NCBI RefSeq assembly: GCF_015477355.1
Contig: NZ_JADLRJ010000008.1
Span: 124,001 to 188,000, forward strand
Reading direction: 5' to 3'
Length of the DNA: 64,000 nucleotides
From: Nocardia blacklockiae
Lineage (GTDB): Bacteria > Actinomycetota > Actinomycetes > Mycobacteriales > Mycobacteriaceae
The notes below the pieces were generated by a model. The model ran no database searches. It was not told the origin of the DNA and saw only the letters and a program-made list of their open reading frames with translations. The position numbers and the translations under genes are program-made. This document shows, piece by piece, positions 8,321 to 16,697 of the stretch (positions within the stretch are counted from its first letter, which is position 1; each line of letters starts with the position of its first letter).

Positions 8321-9280
8321 ATGATCTTGGTAGTCGTACTGGGAGTGCTGGCCGCGTTCCTCTTCGCCTTGGCCGGGTTCCTGCAGCAGCGCGCGGCGCG
8401 CGCGGTCGTGGCGGAACAACCGCGGGCCGCACGGGTGCCGGGGCTGACGATGCTGATGCGGCGGCTGCTGCGGAGCCCGACCTGGCTGCGGGGCTGGCTG
8501 ACGAATCTCACCGGTTTCCTCACCCAGGCCGCGGCGTTGCAGATCGGGTCGGTGGCGGCGGTGCAGCCGCTGATGTCCACCCAGCTGTTGTTCGCGGTGC
8601 CGCTGGAGGCGGCAGGTCGGCACCGGCGGCCGCTGCGTCGCGACCTGTTCTACGCGCTGCTGGTCTGCGCGGGGCTGGCGGTGCTGTTCAGTGTCGAGGG
8701 CGCCGCGCCGCTGTCGGGTGATCCCGAGCGCTCGCGGGTGCTGCTGGCGACGGTGTCGGCCGCCGGGCTGGTCGTGGTGCTGGCCGCCGCGAGCACGCGC
8801 TGTTCGATCCGCGTCGCCGCCAACCTGGTCGCGGTGGCCGCGGGCATCTGCTTCGCGATGAGCGCGGTGTTCATGAAACTCACCACCGAGGACCTGCTGC
8901 ACCGCGGCGTGCCGGCCACGGCGGTGGACTGGCCGGGTTACCTGCTGGCGCTGTCCACGCTGAGCGGACTGCTGCTCGAACAGGCCGCCTTCGCCGCGGG
9001 CCCGCTGCCGTGGGCGATCGCCGCGATGAGCGTCACCAACCCCGTGACCAGCTACCTCGTCGGCATTCTCGCGTTCCGGGTCACCATTCCCCTCGATGCC
9101 GGGGCGCTGGCGGGGATCGCGGGCGCAGGCGCGCTGATGGCCTGGGGCATCGCCGGACTCGCGCACTCGCCGCTCGCGCAGGCCTTCTACGACAGCGCCG
9201 ACGCTCCCGACTACGACGACTGTTCGCTGCGCACCGGAGACGCAACGGCACCCGGGAGTTCGCCCGACGGAAGGCGCTGA
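8321..9280 (+). CDS. DMT-superfamily (EamA/NIPA-like) multi-pass membrane protein
   Basis: A 319-residue protein with about nine hydrophobic helices, starting directly with MILVVVLGVLAAFLFALAGFLQQRAAR. The QQRA turn after helix 1 and repeated helix pairs (LFYALLVCAGLAVLF, VLLATVSAAGLVVVLAAAS, LVAVAAGICFAMSAVF, AIAAMSVTNPVTSYLVGILAF) fit drug/metabolite transporters and NIPA-like proteins. Substrate unknown. A possible -10 TAAAGT lies at 8282-8287. It ends 24 bases before the PAP2-acyltransferase gene, so the two may be co-transcribed, perhaps linking it to lipid handling; that is inference. Confidence 0.7.
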   Translation: MILVVVLGVLAAFLFALAGFLQQRAARAVVAEQPRAARVPGLTMLMRRLLRSPTWLRGWLTNLTGFLTQAAALQIGSVAAVQPLMSTQLLFAVPLEAAGRHRRPLRRDLFYALLVCAGLAVLFSVEGAAPLSGDPERSRVLLATVSAAGLVVVLAAASTRCSIRVAANLVAVAAGICFAMSAVFMKLTTEDLLHRGVPATAVDWPGYLLALSTLSGLLLEQAAFAAGPLPWAIAAMSVTNPVTSYLVGILAFRVTIPLDAGALAGIAGAGALMAWGIAGLAHSPLAQAFYDSADAPDYDDCSLRTGDATAPGSSPDGRR

Positions 9281-9304
9281 CGACTCGCGACGCGCCGGGG
9301 CACC

Positions 9305-11425
9305 GTGGCCGTGCCGCTGTGTTATTACGGTTTCGTGGGCAATCCCTCGCGGCCCGCCCTGTGGCGGGACATCGCGGTCGGGCTGGCCGTGTTCGGGCTG
9401 TATCTCCTCGTCGATACGCTGCACAGCCCGGAGCGGCGGGTCGCGGCCGACCGGCACGCGCGCTCGCTGTTCGAGCTCGAGCAGTGGCTGCACCTCGATG
9501 TGGAGCTGTCGCTGAACCGGTGGCTGGCGGCGCACGAGTGGCTCGCGACCCTCGCGAACTACGAGTACGCCTTCACCTACATCGTGACCGCGTTCGTGCT
9601 GCTGTTCTGGATGTATTTCCGCAGGACCGCCGACTATCCGCGGGCGCGGGACTCGTTCCTGCTGCTGAACCTGCTCGCCATCGCATGCTTCGCGGTCTAT
9701 CCGGTGACGCCGCCGCGGCTGCTGCCGGACCTGGGTTTCGTCGACACGGTCGTCACCGGCGGCACCTGGGGTTCGTGGGGCACACCGATGGTGGACGGCA
9801 GCAATCAGCTGGCGGCGGTGCCGTCGCTGCACGTGGGCTGGGCGCTGTGGGTGAGCGTGGTGCTGGCGCGCATCGCCGGGGGCGTGCTGGTGCAGCTGCT
9901 CAGCGCGCTGCACGTGCTGGTGACGCTGTACGTCATCGTCGCCACCGCGAACCACTTCGTGATCGACGCCGTCATCGCCGCCGGTTTCGTGGCGGCGGCC
10001 ATGGTGCTGGTCGACCGCTGGTACGCGCGGGCGCCGGTGGTGCCGCCGGCCGACGCGTTCTTCCTCCATGTCGAGGACGCCGGAATACCGCAGCAGGTCG
10101 GCGGCATGGTGGTGCTACGCCCGGCCCCCGACGGCGGCCCCACCCTCGACCGGGTCCGCGACCTGGTCCGCGCCGAACTCGCCCACCTGCCCCGCTTCCG
10201 CCAACGCCTGCGCCTCGGCGGCCACTTCCGCCGCGCCCGCTGGATGGACGCGGACATCGACTGGAACTGGCACGTGACAGAACGCGTCATCGACGCCGAT
10301 ACCACTGTGCCACCGCCGGATTCACCCGACACCGACACAGTGGCCGCGGAGGGTGGGTCGTGGGGTGCGGAGGACGCGTCGCGGTCGGGGGCGTCGGTGG
10401 CCGCGGAGGGCGGGGCGTGGGCGGACGAGATCGCTTGCGTGGTAACGGAACTCGCGGGGGAGGCGCTGCCGCGGGATCGGCCGCTGTGGCGGCTGGTGCT
10501 GGTGCGGGAGCGGACGGTCGGCGTGGTGGGTGTGGTGTTGCTGCTGCATCACACCGTGGCGGACGGGGTGGGAACGGTGGTGCAGGCGCTGCGCCTGCTG
10601 CGGCCCCGGGTCGAACTGGCGGTCGGCGAGCGGCGCGGGCCCGGCCGGGTCGCGACGGCGGCGGGGACGGCGACCGGGTTCGCACAGCTCGCGACCGATG
10701 CGCGTCCCGCCGGGCGGCTGCCCGCCGGTTCCCCGCGGCGCGCCTTCGCGGTGGCCGGGCTGGATCTGGAAACCGTTCGCGCGGTGGCGCGTTCGCGTCA
10801 GGCGCGGGTCACCGACGTGCTGCTCACCGTCATGGTCTGCGCATTGCGGCGGATGCGGCCGGACTGGGCCGGCCCGCTGCGCGACCGGCTGCGGGTGGCG
10901 GTGCCGCTCATGGTCCGCGAACCGTCGTCGGCCGCCGAGGGCAACCTCACCGCCGCGGTGATGACCGACGTGCCGTTCACCCCCGCCGCGCCCGCCGAGC
11001 TACTGGCCGACATCCGCGCCCGCAGCGCCCGCCTGCACAGCGGAACCCGGGCGCTGGCCTCGCATTTCGTCATGGCGACCGGCCTGCGGCTGCTGCCCGA
11101 ACCGGCGGTCGGGTGGTTCGCCCGAAACGTCTACGGCGGCAACTTCTTCCACGCCATCGTGTCGAACATGGCCGGTCCCGACGGCGACCTGACCTTCGCC
11201 GACCTGCCGATCGCGCAGGTGTTCCCGATCCTGCCGTCCGCGCCGGGCGTGCCACTCGTCGCGGGCGTGCTCAGCTGGCACGGCGTGCTGGGCATCGGGA
11301 TCTCGGCCGATCCGGCGCTGCTGGATCCGGTGGCGTTCGCCGCCGAGTTGCCCAGGGTGCTGGCCGAATTGGACACGCCGGGCGTGGTCGGCGATACGGT
11401 CCCGCCGGTACGTTCTCGCGAGTAG
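9305..11425 (+). CDS. Fusion of PAP2-type phosphatase and WS/DGAT acyltransferase
   Basis: A 706-residue two-domain protein. Residues 1-240 are a multi-helix membrane domain with Aur1/Ipt1-like PAP2 motifs: TPPRLLPD near 140, PSLHVGWAL near 173, and ANHFVIDAV near 215, giving the His and His/Asp of lipid-phosphate phosphatases. Residues 245-706 form a full-length wax ester synthase/diacylglycerol acyltransferase domain with the active-site motif HHTVADG near 414 and the C-terminal SNMAGP segment. The likely role is to dephosphorylate a lipid such as phosphatidate and acylate the product, the last two steps of triacylglycerol synthesis. An in-frame 57-base duplication (10340-10425) inserts about 38 residues in the acyltransferase domain before its catalytic motif. 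Start is GTG; no strong Shine-Dalgarno is visible. Confidence 0.85.
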   Translation: MAVPLCYYGFVGNPSRPALWRDIAVGLAVFGLYLLVDTLHSPERRVAADRHARSLFELEQWLHLDVELSLNRWLAAHEWLATLANYEYAFTYIVTAFVLLFWMYFRRTADYPRARDSFLLLNLLAIACFAVYPVTPPRLLPDLGFVDTVVTGGTWGSWGTPMVDGSNQLAAVPSLHVGWALWVSVVLARIAGGVLVQLLSALHVLVTLYVIVATANHFVIDAVIAAGFVAAAMVLVDRWYARAPVVPPADAFFLHVEDAGIPQQVGGMVVLRPAPDGGPTLDRVRDLVRAELAHLPRFRQRLRLGGHFRRARWMDADIDWNWHVTERVIDADTTVPPPDSPDTDTVAAEGGSWGAEDASRSGASVAAEGGAWADEIACVVTELAGEALPRDRPLWRLVLVRERTVGVVGVVLLLHHTVADGVGTVVQALRLLRPRVELAVGERRGPGRVATAAGTATGFAQLATDARPAGRLPAGSPRRAFAVAGLDLETVRAVARSRQARVTDVLLTVMVCALRRMRPDWAGPLRDRLRVAVPLMVREPSSAAEGNLTAAVMTDVPFTPAAPAELLADIRARSARLHSGTRALASHFVMATGLRLLPEPAVGWFARNVYGGNFFHAIVSNMAGPDGDLTFADLPIAQVFPILPSAPGVPLVAGVLSWHGVLGIGISADPALLDPVAFAAELPRVLAELDTPGVVGDTVPPVRSRE
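10340..10425 (+). repeat. In-frame 57-bp tandem duplication inside the acyltransferase domain
   Basis: Two near-identical units start at 10340 and 10397 and encode VAAEGGSWGAE and VAAEGGAWADE. The period of 57 bases keeps the frame. The segment falls between the first acyl-donor-side part of the WS/DGAT domain and the conserved DRPLWRLVL strand, a position where standard family members have only a short loop. Confidence 0.7.
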
Positions 11426-11472
11426 TCTGGGCCGACGATCAAGCCGTCCAAACCCATCGAGGGAGGCGGGGC

Positions 11473-12048
11473 ATGTTCGACCGGGGCATGTGCACCCGAG
11501 CCGCGGCGCTGCTCGCCGCCGGTGCGCTGACGATCCTGTCGGCCGTCGCGGCCTGCGGCGGTGCCGACGACGAGTCCGACGCGGCGGGAACCACCGGTCC
11601 GCCGTCGGTCACCGAGGCGGTCACCCGCAGCTACGAGCGTTTCTTCGACGGCGGCACCGACGCCGACCAGAAGATGGCCGTACTGGAGAACGGCAAGGCC
11701 TTCGCCGACACGATCAACGCCCAGGCCGACTCGCCGATGTCCAAGGCCACCACCGCGACCGTCTCGGGCGTGGCCAGCACCGGCACCGACCACGCCGACG
11801 TCACCTACACCATCCTGATGGGCGGCAAACCCGCCCTCGCGAACCAGCAGGGCTCGGCGATCTACCAGGACGGCACCTGGAAGGTCACCGCCGCCACCTT
11901 CTGCGCCCTCCTGACCTTGCAGGGCAACCCACCCCCGATCTGCGCAACCACGACCTCCATCACCGGCCAGCCCGCGCCCACCTCGGGGCCGCCCATCCCC
12001 GCGCCGTCCGCCACCGGAGCACCCACCACTCCCGCGCCGACCCCCTGA
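11473..12048 (+). CDS. Small lipoprotein resembling the MTB12 low-molecular-weight antigen family
   Basis: A 191-residue exported lipoprotein: signal TRAAALLAAGALTILSAVAAC with lipobox VAAC (Cys about 28). A compact domain follows (residues 45-150) with SVTEAVTRSYERFFDGG, a central TVSGVASTGTDHADVTYTI and GSAIYQDGTWKVTAATFCALL, the layout of NTF2-like MTB12/CFP-2 antigens of mycobacteria. The two Cys in the domain (TFCALL and PPICAT) could pair. The last 40 residues are Pro/Thr/Ser-rich and probably disordered in the cell wall. Start ATG has GGGAGG upstream. Function unknown; family match is from pattern only. Confidence 0.62.
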   Translation: MFDRGMCTRAAALLAAGALTILSAVAACGGADDESDAAGTTGPPSVTEAVTRSYERFFDGGTDADQKMAVLENGKAFADTINAQADSPMSKATTATVSGVASTGTDHADVTYTILMGGKPALANQQGSAIYQDGTWKVTAATFCALLTLQGNPPPICATTTSITGQPAPTSGPPIPAPSATGAPTTPAPTP

Positions 12049-12063
12049 CCCGCCGGGACAATC

Positions 12064-13629
12064 ATGACCGCCCCGAGCGCCGAAACCCGCGCCGCCCGGC
12101 CGAATGTCGCGCTGGCGACGCTCACCGCGGTGCTGTTCGTGACCTTCCTGGACACCACGATCGTCAGCGTCGCGCTCGGTGACATCCAGTCGGATCTGCA
12201 TGCCGGGGTGACCTCGTTGCAGTGGGTGGTCAATGCCTACACGCTGGTGTTCGCGAGTGTGATGCTCACGGCGGGATCGCTCGGGGATCGGTGGGGGCGC
12301 AAGCGGGTGATGGTGGCCGGGCTGGTGATCTTCTGCGTCGGCTCGGTGCTGTCGGCGACGGCGGGCAGCGTGGCGGTGCTGATCGCGGGGCGCGGGGTGA
12401 TGGGGCTGGGCGCGGCCGCCTCGGAGCCCGGCACGCTGTCGGTGCTGCGGCACATCTATCCCGACCGGGGCGCGCGAGCCAAGGCGCTGGGCGCGTGGGC
12501 GGCGGTGTCGGGGCTGGCGCTGGCGGCCGGGCCGGTGCTCGGCGGGCTGCTCGTCGGCGCGTTCGGCTGGCCGTCGATCTTCTGGTTCAACCTGATCGTC
12601 GGCGTCCTCGTGCTGGCGGCCGCGCTGCGGTACGTGCCGGAGAGCGCCGACCCGCGGCCGGGCCCGGTCGACTGGGCCGGATTCGTGCTGGGCGCAACGT
12701 TTCTCGGCTGCGTGATCTACGCCGGGATCTCGGGGGAGGAGCTGGGATACGACGCCGCGTCGGTGCTGGCCCTGTTCGCCGTCGGCGCGGTCGCGTTCGT
12801 CGGCTTCCTGGTCGTCGAGACGCGGGCGCGCAATCCGATGTTCGACTTTCGCTATCTGCGACTGCCGCTGGTGCGCGGCGCGCTGATCGTCGCCTTCGCC
12901 GTCTACTTCGGCATCTTCTCGATCTTCTTCTTCACCGCCCTGTATCTCCAAGAGGTGATCGGCTATTCGGGCGCGCGCACGGCCGCGCTGTTCGCGCCGA
13001 TGGCCGCGGCGATCATCCTCGGCGCGCTGATCGCCGGGTTCTGGGTGGCGCTGCGCGGCTCGCGGACGCCGATGATCACCGGGTGCGTGCTGGGCGCCGC
13101 CGGGATCCTGCTGGCCCGCGAATGCCTGGGCGTCACAGTCGAATTCACGCCGCTGGCGCTGGCCCTGACGGTCGCGGGGCTCGGCTTCGGCATCGCCGTG
13201 GTGCCGCTGACCTCCGCGGTGCTGTCCGGGGTGCCCGCCGAGCACTCGGGCATGGCCGCCGCCGCGACCAACACCGTGCGCCAGGTCGGCGCGGTCGTCG
13301 GCGTGGCCGTGCTCGGCTCGCTGGTGAACTCCTTCCTCGACGACGATCTGGTGCGGCGGCTGAACGAACTCGACATCCCGGCGAACTTCCAGGCCATCGT
13401 CATCGACGCGATCAAGACCGGCAACGTGCCCGAGGGCGGCGACCCGTCCGCGTCGGCGGCCTACGGCCCGATCGTGGACCAGGTCATTCACGCCACCTAC
13501 GCCGCCTTCCACCGCGGACTCGATGTGGCACTGCTGGTTTCGGGCGTGCTGATGCTGCTGGCGGCGGCGCTGACGCTGCTCTCGGCGTACCGGGCCGGAG
13601 ATCGCTCGGGTTACGAGTACGAAAGCTGA
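12064..13629 (+). CDS. MFS transporter, DHA2 (14-helix) drug-efflux family
   Basis: A 521-residue proton-coupled exporter of the cytoplasmic membrane. The first helix carries LDTTIVSVALGDIQ (the LDxTIVxVAL motif of DHA2 pumps), and loop 2-3 has GDRWGRKRVM (MFS motif A). Motif C appears as GLALAAGPVLGGLL near residue 155. About fourteen helices fit the length. It follows the lipoprotein by 15 bases and may share its transcript. No dedicated regulator is adjacent, so the exported compound cannot be inferred. C-terminal ends YRAGDRSGYEYES. Confidence 0.87.
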   Translation: MTAPSAETRAARPNVALATLTAVLFVTFLDTTIVSVALGDIQSDLHAGVTSLQWVVNAYTLVFASVMLTAGSLGDRWGRKRVMVAGLVIFCVGSVLSATAGSVAVLIAGRGVMGLGAAASEPGTLSVLRHIYPDRGARAKALGAWAAVSGLALAAGPVLGGLLVGAFGWPSIFWFNLIVGVLVLAAALRYVPESADPRPGPVDWAGFVLGATFLGCVIYAGISGEELGYDAASVLALFAVGAVAFVGFLVVETRARNPMFDFRYLRLPLVRGALIVAFAVYFGIFSIFFFTALYLQEVIGYSGARTAALFAPMAAAIILGALIAGFWVALRGSRTPMITGCVLGAAGILLARECLGVTVEFTPLALALTVAGLGFGIAVVPLTSAVLSGVPAEHSGMAAAATNTVRQVGAVVGVAVLGSLVNSFLDDDLVRRLNELDIPANFQAIVIDAIKTGNVPEGGDPSASAAYGPIVDQVIHATYAAFHRGLDVALLVSGVLMLLAAALTLLSAYRAGDRSGYEYES

Positions 13630-13703
13630 ACGGCCCCGCCGGGACCCGGACGCGCGGTAGGATCGGCACCGATATACCCAATTCTGGTGCTACACGCGTG
13701 GTG

Positions 13704-13720
13704 GGCTTAATGTGTAAGCC
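13704..13720. promoter_or_regulatory. Hairpin in the leader of the secreted protease gene
   Basis: A perfect 6-5-6 inverted repeat, GGCTTA-ATGTG-TAAGCC, 23 bases before the protease ATG. It could be an operator or a weak terminator for the upstream MFS gene; it lacks a T run. Confidence 0.35.
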
Positions 13721-13743
13721 TCGCTGTCACTTTCGGAGCCGCC

Positions 13744-14451
13744 ATGCCACCCCTCGCTCTTCCCCGGATCGCGCTGCCCGCCCGTAGCCTTCGTGGCCCG
13801 GGCACGGTCGCGCTGCTGGTCATCGCCTTGCTGGTCGCCGCGTTCACGGTGGTGTCGCCCGCGCACGCCGCCGGCGAGGTGCGGGTGTCCCCGGGCATGT
13901 CCATCCGGACCGCGGGGCAGGTGTGCTCGGTCGGCATGACCGGCCACATCGGGCCGGACAAGTACGCGATCACGGCGGGCCACTGCTTCGAGCGAGGCGC
14001 CCAGGTGCGCGACGGCAACGGCCGCCACCTCGGCAGTTACGAATTCGGCGTGCCCGACGGCGAGGTCGACGACCTCGGCTTCGCGATGGTGCGCCTCGCC
14101 GACAACGTCGTCGTCTCCGCCAAGACCGACGAGGTGGCGATCACCGCGGTGGACAGCGACCCGAAGGTGGGTCAGAAGGTGTGCAAGCTGGGCAGCCGCA
14201 CCGGCAAGACCTGCGGCACGATCAGCAGCGTCAGCGACACCAACCTGCGCACCACCTTCCCGGTGGACCACGGCGATTCCGGCGGCATCGTCTACAGCCC
14301 CACCAGCTACGGCATGGCCCTGTTCGTGGGCATCGTGGTCGGCACGGGTTCGGATTTCACGCTGGTGGAGCCGGCCGTGCGCCTCGGTGACCAGATCCAG
14401 CGCCGCGGCCCCGACCGCTCGGAGTCGTTTCGCTGGTACGTCGCCGGATAG
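13744..14451 (+). CDS. Secreted trypsin-like (S1) serine protease, Rv1815-like
   Basis: A 235-residue protein with a signal peptide (TVALLVIALLVAAFTVVSPAHA, cut after AHA near residue 43). The chymotrypsin-fold catalytic triad is complete: His in ITAGHCF near 80, Asp in VDDLGFAMV near 112, and Ser in DHGDSGGIVY near 179. Three Cys pairs are possible (QVCSVG with GHC; KVCKLG with KTCGT). Size and order resemble the mycobacterial exported protein Rv1815. It is not anchored, so should act in the cell wall or medium. It converges on a TetR gene 6 bases away with no clear terminator between. Confidence 0.8.
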   Translation: MPPLALPRIALPARSLRGPGTVALLVIALLVAAFTVVSPAHAAGEVRVSPGMSIRTAGQVCSVGMTGHIGPDKYAITAGHCFERGAQVRDGNGRHLGSYEFGVPDGEVDDLGFAMVRLADNVVVSAKTDEVAITAVDSDPKVGQKVCKLGSRTGKTCGTISSVSDTNLRTTFPVDHGDSGGIVYSPTSYGMALFVGIVVGTGSDFTLVEPAVRLGDQIQRRGPDRSESFRWYVAG

Positions 14452-14457
14452 CCGGGC

Positions 14458-15084
14458 TCAGGGGCGCAGCGCCTCGGTCAGCAGCGGATTGAGCGCCAGC
14501 GCGGGCAGCGATTCGACCAGCATGTCGATCAGCTGCTCGCGCGTGATGGTGTCGTGGCGCAGCCAGCTCAGCGTGATCTCCTCGACGAAGGCGATCCAGC
14601 CGCGCACCGCCAGCCGCAGCCGCGGCCGGTCCGGATCCTCGATCGGGATCGGCGCTTCGCCGAGGATCCGGTCGACGATCGCCCCGCGCGTCTGGTCGAC
14701 CAGAACCATCAATTCCGGACTGGCGCTGGCCGGTCCGCGCAGCAGCGCCAGGTACGAGGTGCGGTTCTCGCTGACGTAGTCGACGTAGCGCTGCACCGCG
14801 TCGCGCAGCATGTCGAACAGCGGCAGGTCGGGATCGGGCGCGGTGCGGGCCAGCAACTCGGCGTTGGCGCGCTGCGCGATCGCGAGATGGAAGTCCTGTT
14901 TGGACGGGAAGTAGTGGAACAGCAGGCCCCGGGAGATCCCGGCCTGCTGGGCGATATCGCCGACGGAGATGTCCTCGAGGGCGCGGTCGGCGAGCATCCG
15001 CACGCCCAGCGCGATCAGCTGCTCCCGGCGCTCGTCCGGGCTCAGTCGTACCCGCTTGCCGTTCTCACCAGGGGCTCTGCTCAC
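14458..15084 (-). CDS. TetR-family transcriptional repressor
   Basis: A 208-residue regulator. The N-terminal helix-turn-helix (DISVGDIAQQAGISRGLLFHYFPSK, near residues 39-63) is typical TetR, and the C-terminal helical domain (70-208) should bind a hydrophobic ligand. It is divergent from the flavin monooxygenase gene 68 bases away, and the gap contains a palindrome TCAATACTGTTGA at 15108-15120 overlapping a promoter for the monooxygenase. It very likely represses that operon and itself; the inducer may be a fatty acid or ketone handled by the operon. Regulation is inferred from layout. Confidence 0.88.
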   Translation of the reverse strand: MSRAPGENGKRVRLSPDERREQLIALGVRMLADRALEDISVGDIAQQAGISRGLLFHYFPSKQDFHLAIAQRANAELLARTAPDPDLPLFDMLRDAVQRYVDYVSENRTSYLALLRGPASASPELMVLVDQTRGAIVDRILGEAPIPIEDPDRPRLRLAVRGWIAFVEEITLSWLRHDTITREQLIDMLVESLPALALNPLLTEALRP

Positions 15085-15107
15085 GGCACCATCCTACTGA
15101 ACGTGAT

Positions 15108-15145
15108 TCAATACTGTTGACTCCGGCTCAATAAACCCCTACGCT
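15108..15145 (+). promoter_or_regulatory. TetR operator candidate overlapping the monooxygenase promoter
   Basis: TCAA-TACTG-TTGA (15108-15120) is a palindrome whose right arm is part of a good -35, TTGACT (15117-15122). A second TCAA half-site follows at 15128-15131. Seventeen bases after the -35 is TACGCT (15140-15145) as -10, seven bases before the ATG at 15153, so the transcript should be leaderless or nearly so. A bound TetR dimer would block RNA polymerase. Confidence 0.55.
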
Positions 15146-15152
15146 CAGGTAC

Positions 15153-16697
15153 ATGAGTCGCAAGGTTACAGACAAAGGCGTCGACCGGACCGCCCGTCAT
15201 GTACACGTACTGATCGTCGGCAGCGGGTTCTCGGGTCTGGGCTTGGCGATCCGGCTCAGCCAGCAGGGCCGCGAGGACTACCTGGTGATCGAGCGCGGCG
15301 GCGATGTCGGCGGCACCTGGCGGGACAACACCTACCCGGGCGCGGCCTGCGACGTGCCGTCGCAGCTGTACTCGTACTCCTTCGCGCTGAACCCGGACTG
15401 GTCGCGCTCGTTCTCCAAGCAGCCGGAGATCCAGCGCTACATCCGCGGCGTCGCCGACAAGCACGGCGTGCGCGACAAGCACGTCTTCGACTGCGAGATG
15501 ACCGGCGCGCGCTGGAACGACGCCGACGCGCGCTGGGAGGTGCAGACCTCGAAGGGCGAGTTCACCGCCGACATCCTGGTCTCCGCGGTCGGTGCGCTCT
15601 GTGAGCCGAACCTGCCGGACATCAAGGGCATCAACGACTTCGAGGGCCAGATCTTCCACTCGGCCCGCTGGGACCACGACGCCGACCTGACCGGCAAGCG
15701 GGTCGCGGTGATCGGCACGGGCGCCTCGGCGATCCAGATCGTGCCCTCGATCGCGCCGCAGGTCGCGCACCTGGACGTGTACCAGCGCACCGCGCCGTGG
15801 CTGCTGCCGCGCATCGACCGGCCGTACACGCTGCCCGAGCGGCTGGCGTTCAAGCACGTGCCGGGTGTGCAGAAGCTGTCCCGCGCCGCCATCTACGCCG
15901 CGCGCGAGACCCAGGTGGTCGGCCTGGCCAAGTTCCCGCCCGCCATGCGGGTGCTGGAGGCGATCGCGCGCGCCAAGCTGGCCTACGAGGTCCGCGACCC
16001 GGAGCTGCGCCGCAAGGTCACCCCGAACTTCCGCATCGGCTGCAAGCGCATGCTGATCTCCAACGAGTACTACCCGGCACTCGGCCGCGACAACGTCGAC
16101 CTGGTGACCGACGGCATCGAGGAGATCCGGGCCGGCTCGATCGTGACCACCGACGGCACCGAGCGCGAGATCGACGCGCTGATCGTCGCGACGGGCTTCC
16201 ACGTCACCGACTCGCCCGCCTACGAGGTCGTCGCCGGTCGCGACGGCCGCACGCTCGCCGAGGTCTTCGACAGCGCGGGCCAGCAGGGCTACAAGGGCGC
16301 GGCGATCGCCAACTTCCCCAACATGTTCTTCCTGCTCGGCCCGAACGTGGGCCTGGGCCACACCTCGATGGTGTACATGATCGAATCGCAGATCACCTAC
16401 GTCGCGGACGCGATCGCCACCGTCGACCGGCTCGGCCTGCGCACCGTCGAGGTGCGCAAGGACGCGCAGGACAGGTACAACCGGGAGCTGCAGGCCAAGC
16501 TGGTCGGCAGCGTCTGGAACACCGGCGGCTGCGCCAGCTGGTATCTGGACAAGCACGGCAACAACACCACGCTGTGGCCGGATTTCACCTTCCGCTTCCG
16601 TAAAATGCTGGAGCAGTTCGATGTGTCGGCGTACGACACGTCCAGGAATATCGACGGGGCCGCTCGGTCCGATCTGAAAGTGGTGGCAGCACCGTGA
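15153..16697 (+). CDS. Flavin-containing (Baeyer-Villiger-type) monooxygenase
   Basis: A 514-residue cytoplasmic FAD/NADPH enzyme that would insert oxygen next to a ketone or oxidise a heteroatom. FAD-binding VLIVGSGFSGLGLAIRL is near residue 18, GGTWRDNTYPGAACDVPSQLYSYSF near 50-75, the Baeyer-Villiger fingerprint FEGQIFHSARW near 165, and the NADPH site VAVIGTGASAIQI near 185. The ATG lies 7 bases after the proposed -10. It overlaps the next gene (SDR) by GTGA at 16694-16697. With the SDR, hydrolase and FadD downstream it forms a lipid- or steroid-like oxidative cluster whose composition recalls the mymA operon of M. tuberculosis, though the regulator here is TetR rather than AraC-type. Confidence 0.88.
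   Translation: MSRKVTDKGVDRTARHVHVLIVGSGFSGLGLAIRLSQQGREDYLVIERGGDVGGTWRDNTYPGAACDVPSQLYSYSFALNPDWSRSFSKQPEIQRYIRGVADKHGVRDKHVFDCEMTGARWNDADARWEVQTSKGEFTADILVSAVGALCEPNLPDIKGINDFEGQIFHSARWDHDADLTGKRVAVIGTGASAIQIVPSIAPQVAHLDVYQRTAPWLLPRIDRPYTLPERLAFKHVPGVQKLSRAAIYAARETQVVGLAKFPPAMRVLEAIARAKLAYEVRDPELRRKVTPNFRIGCKRMLISNEYYPALGRDNVDLVTDGIEEIRAGSIVTTDGTEREIDALIVATGFHVTDSPAYEVVAGRDGRTLAEVFDSAGQQGYKGAAIANFPNMFFLLGPNVGLGHTSMVYMIESQITYVADAIATVDRLGLRTVEVRKDAQDRYNRELQAKLVGSVWNTGGCASWYLDKHGNNTTLWPDFTFRFRKMLEQFDVSAYDTSRNIDGAARSDLKVVAAP

Noticed and set aside
9010-12048. A 1012-codon frame overlapping the DMT, PAP2-DGAT and lipoprotein genes
   Set aside because: Only its last 191 codons are real (the lipoprotein from 11473). 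The rest is an Arg/Gly/Ala-rich shadow of the gene in another frame.
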